Shown in pieces: positions 1 to 12,000 of a stretch of 64,000 nucleotides of DNA. The notes beneath the pieces were generated by a model. It ran no database searches, had not been told where the DNA came from, and worked only from the letters and a program-made list of their open reading frames with translations. Each line of letters starts with the position of its first letter. The stretch's first letter is position 1. The translations under genes were made by a program, and so were the position numbers. The stretch is from Argopecten irradians (Eukaryota; Mollusca; Bivalvia; Pectinida; Pectinidae): positions 37,937,604-38,001,603 of the forward strand of contig NC_091138.1 in NCBI RefSeq assembly GCF_041381155.1. The letters are read 5' to 3'.

Positions 1-3000
1 ACCTGAAGAACAAGAAGACTTGGTGTCATCCAAAGACTCCATGGAATGAAACAGGAATTAGTAAATTAGATGGTAAGGAGAATCAAGATTTGTATTTGAC
101 TCCATTATTATGGTAAAATATGCAGTTGTACTTAACATATCTAATATATTGAAATATTTTGTCATAAATCATATGGACAATACTTTACACACAAGCACTG
201 TCTACCACAGGACTGTATTGCTATGGGGCCCAAATTGATCATAGGAGAAGCAAATTAAATGAAGCCTGCTAGCACTTCATGTTTAATTTGCTGCTGTCCA
301 GTTGGCATTCATGCTCCCATAATTGCCAACGGAATGCAGTCCAATGATTATATTTACATTTGATAAAAAAATTATGATAAAATCTCATGAGATTTTGCAT
401 CTATAATGAATAAACAATTCATTTGGACATGAATAAACAATTCATTTGGACATCCATTTCCTGTGATCATATTGATAATGACGTCAAAATAAGCAGTTGG
501 CAGTTCATACACTGGTGAACGCCTGCTTTGTCTGGTAAGGTTACATAGTTGGGTTGCAATAAAAGTGTAAATATAGATGTATATGATTTAATATTACAGA
601 AGAGAAGACGAATAATAAAGACAAATCAGATATCACGGTAGAAACAGAAAATGAACAGGTCAAAGGTCAGGAGGAAAATAAAGAAAATGGGGAGGTAGAG
701 GAGGAGGAAGAGGAGGAAGCAGATGAGGAGTCTGTAGAGGTCAGTACAGGGGATGATCCTTTATACGTTGTGGTGATGTTGTATGGTATAGTACCTAACT
801 TTTTATACTATTTTTGGTGTTGTTACAGAGTTCTCTCCCCTTACTTTTTGATGATGGTGTATAAGTACAGAATATATGTATAATCTAGGGTAACAAGGCT
901 TGTCAGCAACATTCACAGCTAGGTCAGGATAATTCATATAGAAGATAAAATGCTAGGGTCGAAGGTAACGATTTATAGAGTTCTCTTCTCTTGGGAGAAT
1001 GCACATCCTTGATATTCCAGGAGTTCCGATCTCTATACCCTAGCTGGACTATAGTAAAATTGAAGGCAGATCAGGGGAACAAATTTGAACCAATCACAGG
1101 CCTGCAAAAAGTTTCTTTGAAGATTACAGAGATAGTGACACACAACTTCAAAGCCACATAGTCAACCACAGTGTACTGTTGGCTCTTTTGATGTACATCA
1201 AAGGACCTGATGTGTTCTGTTGCCTCAAATTTTACTATGAGATAGTCCAGGGGTGTAGAGATTGTAAGTGATCGGAACCCCTAGAGTATCGAGAATGGAG
1301 AATATATTGATGGGTTTTATCATTTAATTGTTTGCATGCAAAAATTACAATGTTTTCTCTGAATAGTTTTAACTTAACAGCTCTTTTAAACAAATGATGC
1401 AATGATCCATATATGTTCTCAAGAGTAAGACTCAATCACTTAAAGAAATAATGCACTAGCATTATCAGGTTATAAGGATAATTTGATTTTATCTTGAGGC
1501 TAACAGCAACACAGTAACTTCTACATGAGGAATTTATTTTATTGATGGAATACTTTAAGTGTTTATAGTGATTAAGTCTTCAAAAATAGTAAAATTTCTA
1601 TCATATCTGGCACATTATTGACAACTTGCAAAGTTGCAGCACAAAATGCAAATGAAAATAGCTAATATAGATGGTTTTATTAATTGAAATTTGAAATTAA
1701 ATTGAATTTTAACAGTGAATATTTATCAACAGTTCTATCATTGATGTAATTTGTATTTTGTACGTTTCTATTGATATTGTTATGTCTTTTACTATCATCC
1801 TCAAGTCCTAATTAAGGGTCTTCATAAGCACCAAAAAATACACTACCTAATTGGTTAATTGATATATTTAGATATCATACAATGAAATAATGAAGTGAGA
1901 AGGGAGATTGTATTTTAATCAGACTTTTTTGATGTAGTAATTAAAATTTGAAGCTTAAAGATGCTCCACCGCTGACAATGGTATTTTTTCACTATCAAAA
2001 ACAGGAGCAGACAACTTAGTATTTTTCTTCAGTTACAAAAGTTACTTGCTTTACACCATTACCATTGTTGAAAAGTTTGAGCTTCTAATTTTACTTCAAG
2101 TTTTGAATATCAAAAATAATTAATTGCATCCTGAAAAAATTTCGTTGCACTATATCCTATATGGTATGATGTACTGATTGCGCATGCACCAAAGGCAAAA
2201 TAAATTATTTTGTATTATATTTTGTGTTAACTAGACATATATATACACGATTAAACACCAATTATTATTCACATTATGAATATCATTTATGCTCTGTCGG
2301 CGGTGGAGCATCTTTAACTTATCGTGTTAAAGCTGTGTTTTTTGAAAACTAATCCTTTTTTTTTATCATTTTTATTTTTAATAACTATTTTTATTAAAAT
2401 TTGGTTTGTGTGTGTTTGTGGTGGTTTGGTGACCCTAATATAATCAGACATTAGATTGCTTGACTGACCAGCTAACTGACCAATTGACCAATGCCAGTGG
2501 AGAAGGGGTATACATTCTAGATTTAAACTAACTTTATTAACTCTGACATACTGCATCACTACCTGGAGAACCGATGGAGAAATTAATGATGCTGCTTGAG
2601 GGAATAAAGACATTATAATATAATAGAGTATGTAGGAGCATAACGGAGAACTTGATACAGAAACCAAATAAAATAAATCAGTTTTACATGAAAGAAGAAT
2701 GGGACAAAGCTTCATACATGTAAATACTTCGTATGTGGGGAGAAATATATGATACTCCTATAAATTCTTAGACTGGAAGACGATTCCACTTTGAAAATAA
2801 GTCTAGAAGAGAACATTGGCTTATGATTTGTAAGCTAGTTGAACATGATATTTTCATCCAAAGGGTTTTGGGAAGAACACATCACATTTTGAAGAGAGTA
2901 ATTACATTTCTGAAAGTAGGAACCAATACAGGGGTTCAAGATCCCAAAACGACAATTGTAAAGTACACTTTACCGTCGTGTAGTCCCACCTTGCGGTGAT

Positions 3001-6000
3001 TATGATCTCACGAAACTCTCGTCAAATTGTACTTTACCCTCTTTGTTTTGGGATATAAAAACCCCCTTATTGTTCAACAAATTTTAGAAGCATGGTCGTG
3101 TATGTCCTAAACTTTAGATCTGAACATATTATTTTAACCAAAACAGAGCGACTTTTGAGCTACTTGATAGATAGATACCCTGGCATTGGTATTTGGAAGG
3201 TATGGATTTTGTGTCAACACTCTGTTTGTGTTAGTTGTTTTTGCACTATGGCAGTTGTTGCCCATACAGGCTCCCACGTTAACGACACTTGGTGATGGGG
3301 GTCACAACCTTAACCTCAAGGTCAGGGCACAGACTATTGACCTTGGGTCACTTCGACCTGAGCGCTCCAAGGTAGGTGTGTCTAATGTTAACTTATTGCA
3401 TGCTTTCTTATTGTGTTTTCTAATCATTGTTTTGACTCTAATGGTATTTATGTAGTTTGTCTGTAAATATTGAGAAAAAGAAAAGAAAAACAAAGTATGT
3501 ATGAATTTTATGAAAGTCTGGGTAAAATTGTCTAGATGTCTATAGACAATGGTCCTAAATGGGCCTGAATTGCCCACCTGCTAATTGAGGTGCATAATAT
3601 AGACACAAAATACTTGGAAGTCCATTTAATTTGAAGGTCAAGGTTATCATTTGAACAAATCTGGTAGTCATTTGTCCAGACATGTTATTGGTACAATATC
3701 AATATCTCTAAGCCTTTTTTGTTTTTAAGTGAATTAAAGAGAAAAGTTGACAGACTGATACCATCAAAAATGATGAATTTGAATAAATTAATAAAAGGTT
3801 TTAATTACTGTTGAAATTAATTATATTTTTCAGCTAAATAATGTTTTTATGCCCAAGCATGAATTGGAGGCACTACAGTGTTACCTATATCTGTCCTGTC
3901 TCATCTCATTCTATTTCATATGGAGACAATAGCAGTTACAAAAATAAATTACTAAAGATTGTGATTGATCAATGAATTAAAAAAAAATTACATTTCAGCT
4001 GATGCCTCAAAAGGGACATTCATTTTTGTTATACTTTGGAGCTAATTTATGTGTTTATACCCATTTACAGACATTCCTTGGCTCCAAGGTAGCCCGACAG
4101 TTACAGAGTATGAAGACATGTCGTATGGACAGAAGGAACAGGCTAGCAGAGGATGTGGATTTTACCATAACACAGAGATATGGTAAACTGTGCTCCCCCT
4201 TCCAGGCCCTCCAAACAAAAGTAAGTCATGGTAATCTGTGCTCCTCCTTCCAGTCCCTCCAACCAAAGGTAAGTCATGGTAAACTGTGCTCCCCCTTCCA
4301 GGCCCTCCAAACAAAAGTAAGTCATGGTAATCTGTGCTCCTCCTTCCAGTCCCTCCAAACAAAGGTAAGTCATGGTAAACTGTGCTCCTCCTTCCAGGCC
4401 CTCCAAACAAAGGTAAGTCATGGTAAACTGTGCTCCCCCTTCCAGTCCCTCCAACCCAAAGGTAAGTCATGGTAAACTGTGCTCCTCCTTCCAGTCCCTC
4501 CAAACAAAGGTAAGTCATGATAAACTGTGCTCCTCCTTCCAGGCCCTCCAAACAAAGGTAAGTCATGGTAAACTGTGCTCCCCCTTCCAGGCCCTCCAAA
4601 CAAAGGTAAGTCATGGTAAACTGTGCTCTCCCTTCCAGTCCCTCCAAACAAAGGTAAGTCATGATAAACTGTGCTCCCCCTTCCAGTCCCTCCAAACAAA
4701 GGTAAGTCATGATAAACTGTGCTCCTCCTTCCAGTCCCTCCAACCAAAGGTAAGTCATAATAAACTGTGCTCCCCCTTCCAGTCCCTCCAAACAAAGGTA
4801 AGTCATAATAAACTGTGCTCCCCCTTCCAGTCCCTCCAACCAAAGGTAAGTCATGGTAAACTGTGCTCCCCCTTCCAGTCCCTCCAAACAAAGGTAAGTC
4901 ATGATAAACTGTGCTCTCCCTTCCAGTCCCTCCAAACAAAGGTAAGTCATGATAAACTGTGCTCTCCCTTCCAGTCCCTCCAAACAAAGGTAAGTCATAA
5001 TAAACTGTGCTCTCCCTTCCAGTCCCTCCAACCAAAGGTAAGGTAAGTCATGGTAAACTGTGCTCTCCCTTCCAGTCCCTCCAAACAAAGGTAAGTCATG
5101 GTAAACTGTGCTCCCCCTTCCAGTCCCTCCAAACAAAGGTAAGTCATGGTAAACTGTGCTCTCCCTTCCAGTCCCTCCAAACAAAGGTAAGTCATGATAA
5201 ACTGTGCTCCCCCTTCCAGTCCCTCCAAACAAAGGTAAGTCATGGTAAACTGTGCTCCTCCTTCCAGTCCCTCCAACCAAAGGTAAGTCATGATAAACTG
5301 TGCTCCTCCTTCCAGTCCCTCCAAACAAAGGTAAGTCATGATAAACTGTGCTCCCCCTTCCAGTCCCTCCAAACAAAGGTAAGTCATGATAAACTGTGCT
5401 CCTCCTTCCAGTCCCTCCAAACAAAGGTAAGTCATGATAAACTGTGCTCCCCCTTCCAGTCCCTCCAAACAAAGGTAAGTCATGATAAACTGTGCTCCCC
5501 CTTCCAGTCCCTCCAAACAAAGGTAAGTCATGATAAACTGTGCTCCCCCTTCCAGTCCCTTCAAACAAAGGTAAGTCATGATAAACTGTGCTCCCCCTTC
5601 CAGTCCCTCCAAACAAAGGTAAGTCATGATAAACTGTGCTCCCCCTTCCAGTCCCTCCAAACAAAGGTAAGTTATGGTAAACTGTGCTCCTACTTCCAGG
5701 CCCTCCAAACAAAGGTAACTCATGATAAACTGTGCTTTCCTTTCAGTCCCTCCAAACAAAGGTAAGTTATGGTAAACTGTGCTCCCCCTTTCAGTCCCTC
5801 CAAACAAAGGTAAGTCATGATAAACTGTGCTCTCCCTTTCAGGCCCTCCAAACAAAGGTAAGTCATGATAAACTGTGCCCCTCCTTCCAGTCCCTCCAAA
5901 CAAAAATAAGTCATGATAAACTGTGCTCCTTCTTCCAGTCCCTCCAAACAAAGATAAGTCATGATAAACTGTGCTCCCCCTTCCAGTCCCTCCAACCAAA

Positions 6001-9000
6001 GGTAAGTCATGGTAAACTGTGCTCCCCCTTCCAGTCCCTCCAAACAAAGGTAAGTCATGTTAAACTGTGCTCTCCCTCCCAGGCTCTCTAAACAAAGGTA
6101 AGTCATGATAAACTGTGCTCCCCCTTCCAGTCCCTCAAAACAAAGGTAAGTTATGGTAAACTGTGCCCCCCTCCCAGGCTCTCTAAACAAAAGTAAGTCA
6201 TGGTAAACTGTCCCCCCTCCCAGGCCCTCCAAACAAAAGTAAGTCATGGTAAACTGTCCCCCCTCCCAGGCCCTCCAAACAAAAGTAAGTCATGGTAAAC
6301 TGTCCCCCCTCCCAGGCCCTCCAAACAAAAGTAAGTTATGGTAAACTGTGCCCCCCCTCCCAGGCTCTCTAAACAAAGGTAAGTCATGATAATCTGTGCT
6401 CCCCCTTTCAGGCCCTCCAAACAAAAGTAAGTCATGGTAAACTGTCCCCCCTCCCAGGCCCTCCAAACAAAAGTAAGTCATGGTAAACTGTGCCCCCCTC
6501 CCAGGCCCTCCAAACAAAAGTAAGTCATGGTAAACTGTGCCCCCCCTTCCAGGCCCTCCAAACAAAGGTAAGTCATGATAAACTGTGCCCCCCCCCTCCA
6601 AACAAAGTAGTCATGAAACTGTCCCCCTCCAGGCCTCAAACAAAGGTCATGGTAAACTGTGCCCCCCTCCCAGGCTCCTAAACAAAGGTAAGTTATGGTA
6701 AACTGTCCCCCCTCCAGGCCTCAAACAAAGGTAAGTTATGGTAAACTGTGCCCCCTCCCAGGCTCTCTAAACAAAGGTAAGTTATGGTAAACTGTGCCCC
6801 CTCCCAGGCTCTCTAAACAAATAATGGTAACTGTGCCCTCCAGCCTCAAACAAGTAAGTATGGTAAACTGTGCCCCCCTCCCAGGCTCTCTAAACAAAGG
6901 TAAGTTATGGTAAACTGTGCCCCCTCCCAGGCTCTCTAAACAAAGGTAAGTTATGGTAAACTGTGCCCCCTCCCAGGCTCTCTAAACAAAGGTAAGTTAT
7001 GGTAAACTGTGCCCCCCTCCCAGGCCCTCCAAACAAAGGTAAGTTATGGTAAACTGTGCCCCCTCCCAGGCTCTCTAAACAAAGGTAATAGGCCATGGGC
7101 TAGGAGGGTCCCACATGCACCCCCCCCCAAACCTCCGAACCAATATTTTTCTGAACCCTTATGACCCACTGATCACAAATCAAAATGTTAACATTGCATA
7201 AGTTGGGATGAACTTCCGGTTATGACGTCATCAAGATGGCCGCCATCTCGAATTTGACTAAAAATTGAAAAAAAATAGTCATAACATTGACATTTTTCAA
7301 CCGAAGTAGACAAATGAGGTATCAAAATGACCACAATAGAACAACAAATACATATCAGGACCAAAAAATCCAATATATGTAGTGATTTCTACGCAGGAAA
7401 TGAAAAAATCTGATTTTAACCTCAAAAATGGAGATTTTTCAGCAATTTTTTTTCATATTTAGCTTGACGCAGCAAAAATGTTTCCCAACAGCAAACTATT
7501 ATTTCTAATAAGTTTTTTGACCACTTATCAATCAGTTTAAGCAACAAAAACAACAAAAACCAATGTTAACATCGTATAAATTCCGGTTATGACGTCATCA
7601 AAATGGCCACCATCTCGAATTTCACTGAAAAATGCAAAATAGTTATAACACTGATATTTTTCAACTGAAGTAGACAAATGAGGTATCAAAATGACCACAA
7701 TAGAACAACAAATACATATCAGGGCCAAATAATCAATATATGTAGTGATTTGTACGCAAGAAATGAAAAAAATAAGATTTTAAGCTCAAAAATGGTGATT
7801 TTTCAGCAAATTTTTCATACTTGGCTTGACGCAGCAAAAATGTTTCCCAACAACAAATTATTACTCGTAATCAGTTATTTAAACTCCTATCAATCAGTAA
7901 AAACAACAACAACAACAACAAAAATATACAGGAATGCAAAAAAAATTATTGTTATACCCTCAATTGTGTAGATTAGCAGCGCCTCAAAAATAATTATTAT
8001 AGCACAACGCCTAATGATAGCGTAACAAATGTAACCTAAGCTAAGCTTGTGTTTCCGTTAATATCATTAACAGTTTCCAAAACGTTTGTGTCTTTGAAAA
8101 TGAGCAGATTCATTGTTTATTTTCTATGCATAGCATAAGCAAAATGTAGGATGGTTACTACAGTGTCACATATGTCTTTCACTGGTTCTCAATGATAACC
8201 ATTATCATTGCGCGTGCTTTCTCGCCTCACTGCACTATCCACTGAAGAGACTCGGCATATCTGGTAGCTGGCACATGCAGTCCGAATCAGAGTAATCGAG
8301 ATATCGGTATCCAATTCGTTGAAAGTCAGAGCGTCGTCTTCGATGTCGATGAGCTGATGTGACACTACATTGCCAGTGTTGTTCTAGCCTGTCTTCTTTT
8401 ATGACCCATCCATGGCAAGAGTTCATATCAGGAACAACAGGTTCAGAGATGTGGGATCTCTTTCAGATTCTAACATATCGTACATATATGCTGTTTCAGA
8501 CTTCTCCGGCATGATGGGAATTACACCAGATCCACATTCATTAGTTCTCCTTAGCGCATAGCTCCATAATTCGTATGAAGTACTATTCATCAATCGTGTG
8601 GACCCTCGTGCAACCATAAATGGCACAGGTGATATCGAGGTCATTAATGAGGCCATAAATGTTAAATGCTTTTCATTGGTCTGACTTTTCCCACTCCCTT
8701 GAAGGTGCTGGTTGTGTCACATCTGGTGTATGCGTAAAGAGAACATTGAAGACTCTCAAGTAAAAAGTTCTCTACAGTGCTTTCCAGACTTGGCAAAGAT
8801 TGAAACTTCACTGCAGACCTCATCTATGACCTCAAAGAATCCACCTGTGCCACCTATGGTTACTGAGGTTCACAAGAATGAGGAATTGTGCTTCATACGA
8901 ATTAAGGAGAACCAACCCAACCCTCCGCAGAATGTGGATCTGGTGTCTTTTCCATAATGCCGGGGAAGTCTGGAACATCATATACGATATGTGAATCTAG

Positions 9001-12000
9001 GTGAAACTAGGTAGGAAAGAGGAAGAGCTCCAACATCCCGGAATCCGATGTTTCTGATGTTATATCATGGACGGTTGACAAGTTAGAACCACGATGGTAA
9101 CCCGATAATGTAATGTCACATCGGGTCATCGAGGTCGAAGACGACACTCTGGGGAGAAAGCACGCACAACGAAAATGATTATCATTAAGAACTAGTGAAA
9201 GAAATATGTGACACTGTAGTAACCATCTTATATTTCCTAACGTTATACACAGGAAGTAAATAATAGATGTGTTCATTCTAAAAGACACAACATGTTTCGA
9301 AAAGTGTCATGGTATTTGCAGAATTTTAATTTGATACCCTATAGCTATTAGTTGGCGTTTTGCTGTAATAATTCAGTTTGAGAGGCTACTAGTCTACAAT
9401 AATTCGAACATGAAAATGAATTATTTTGAAGTCCTACTTAGATATTCAGCCAACTTTAAATTCAAATTTGTTAAGATATAAATCGTCAATAGCCAATGTT
9501 ATATTCAGGAAATTCCGAGACACCAGGAAACTGTAGTGTCAGTGGTTTGGAAAAAAATAACAATCATATGCCGCATCCGGTGATGTTTTGTAAACCAAAT
9601 GATGGTATAACAACAATTCTCTTTTGCATTTCTATATATTTTTGTTGTTGTTGTTGTTGTTTTAACTGATTGATAAGAGGTCAAATAACTGCTTACGAAT
9701 AATAATTTGTTGTTGGGAAACAATATTGCTGCGTCAAGCCAAATATGAAAAAAAATTGCTGAAAAATTACCATTTTTGAGCTTAAAATCGTATTTTTTCA
9801 TTTCCTGCGTTCAAATCACTACATATATTGGATTATTTGGTCCTGACATGTATTTGTTGTTCTATTGTGGTCATTTTGATACCTCATTTGTCTACTTCAG
9901 TCGAAAAATGTCAATGTTCTGACTATTTTTCATTTTTCAGTGAATTTCGATATGGTAGCCATTTTGATGACGTCATAACCGGAATTTTTACGATGTTAAC
10001 ATTGGTTTTTGTTGTTTTCGTTGCTTAAACTGCTTAAACTGATAGATAAGTGGTCAAAAACTTATTAGAAATGATTTTTTTCTGTTGAGAAACATTTTTG
10101 CTGCGTCAAGCCAAATATGAAAAATTTGCTAAAAAATCTTCATTTTTGAGCTTAAATTCAGATTTTTTCATTTCCTGCGTAGAAATCACTATATATATTG
10201 GTTTTTTTGGTCCTGATATGTATTTGTTGTTCTATTGTGGTCATTTTGATACCTCATTTGTCTACTTCGGTTGAAAAATGTCAATGTTATGACTATTTTT
10301 CAATTTTTAGTCAAATTCGAGATGGCGGCCATCTTGATGACGTCATAACCGGAAGTTCATCCCAACTTATGCAATGTTAACATTTTGATTTGTGATCAGT
10401 GGGTCATAAGGGTTCAGAAAAATATTGGTTCGGAGGTTTTGGGGGGGGGGGGTGCATGTGGGACCCTCCTAGCCCATGGCCTATAAGTTATGGTAAACTG
10501 TGCCCCCTCCCAGGCTCTCTAAACAAAGGTAAGTCATGGTAAACTGTGCCCCTCCCAGGTCTCTAAACAGGTGTCATGGTAATCTGTGCCCCCTCCCAGG
10601 CTCTCTAAACAAAGGTAAGTTATGGTAAACTGTGCCCCCTCCCAGGCTCTCTAAACAAAGTAAGTCATGGTAATCTGTGCCCCCTCCCAGGCTCTCTAAA
10701 CAAAAAGGTAAGTCATGGTAAACTGTGCCCCCCTCCCAGGCTCTCTAAACAAAGGTAAGTCATGGTAACTGTGCCCCCTCCAGGCTCTCTAAACAAAGGT
10801 AAGTATGGTAACTGTGCCCCTCCCAGGCTCTAAACAAAGGTAAGTTATGGTAATCTGTGCCCCCTCCCAGGCTCTCTAAACAAAGTAAGTCATGGTAACT
10901 GTGCCCCCTCCACTAAACAAAGGTAAGTTATGGTAAACTGTGCCCCCCTCCCAGGCTCTCTAAACAAAGGTAAGTCATGGTAATCTGTGCCCCCCTCCCA
11001 GGCTCTCTAAACAAAGGTAAGTCATGGTAAACTGTGCCCCCTCCCAGGCTCTCTAAACAAAGGTAAGTCATGGTAAACTGTGCCCCCCTCCCAGGCTCTC
11101 TAAACAAAGGTAAGTTATGGTAAACTGTGCCCCCCTCCCAGGCTCTCTAAACAAAGGTAAGTCATGGTAATCTGTGCCCCCCTCCCAGGCTCTCTAAACA
11201 AAGGTATAAGCTCTCAAACAAAGTAAGTCATGGTAAATGGTAAACTGTGCCCCCCTCCCAGGCTCTCTAAACAAAGGTAAGTCATGGTAATCTGTGCCCC
11301 CCTCCCAGGCTCTCTAAACAAAGGTAAGTCATGATAAACTGTGCCCCCCTCCCAGGCTCTCTAAACAAAGGTAAGTCATGATAAACTGTGCCCCTTCCCT
11401 GGTTCTCTAAACAAAGGTAAGTCATGGTAATCTGTGCCCCCCTCCCAGGCTCTCTAAACAAAGGTAATTTATGGTAAACTGTGCCCCCCTCCCAGGCTCT
11501 CTAAACAAAGGTAAGTCATGGTAATCTGTGCCCCCCTCCCAGGCTCTCTAAACAAAGGTAAGTTATGGTAAACTGTGCCCCCCTCCCAGGCTCTCTAAAC
11601 AAAGGTAAGTCATGGTAACTGTGCCCCCCTCCCAGGCTCTCTAAACAAAGGTAAGTCATGATAACTGTGCCCCCTCCCTCCTAAACAAAGTAAGTTATGG
11701 TAACTGTGCCCCCTCCCAGGCTCTCTAAACAAAGGTAAGTCATGGTAAACTGTGCCCCCTCCCAGGCTCTCTAAACAAAGGTAAGTCATGGTATAATCTG
11801 TGCCCCCCTCCCAGGCTCTCTAAACAAAGGTAAGACTTGACAAATCTTTCAAGATTTTCCTGATAAAGCTTAAAGTAAATTTCCATTTAAGTGATGACAT
11901 GACATAATGCTCTCCCTCTTCCAGACCCCCAAGTTCACAGCAAGGAATGACAATTTGAATTTTCCTCCCCTTTTCCCTGAGAGACTGTTGCCTGTTTGAC

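Noticed and set aside
4162..6247. Long minus-strand open frames (up to 516 codons) with repeats such as LFGGTGRGSTVYHDLP
   Set aside because: They exist only because the minisatellite unit is 48 bp and lacks stops in several frames. No start context, no independent coding sequence and no splice context on that strand.
8423..8957. Transposase gene inside the foldback element
   Set aside because: The frames are under 90 codons, interrupted, and show no catalytic DDE or DNA-binding motif that I recognise.
4179..11834. CRISPR array
   Set aside because: Units are contiguous copies without unique spacers and the DNA is clearly animal; it is a minisatellite.
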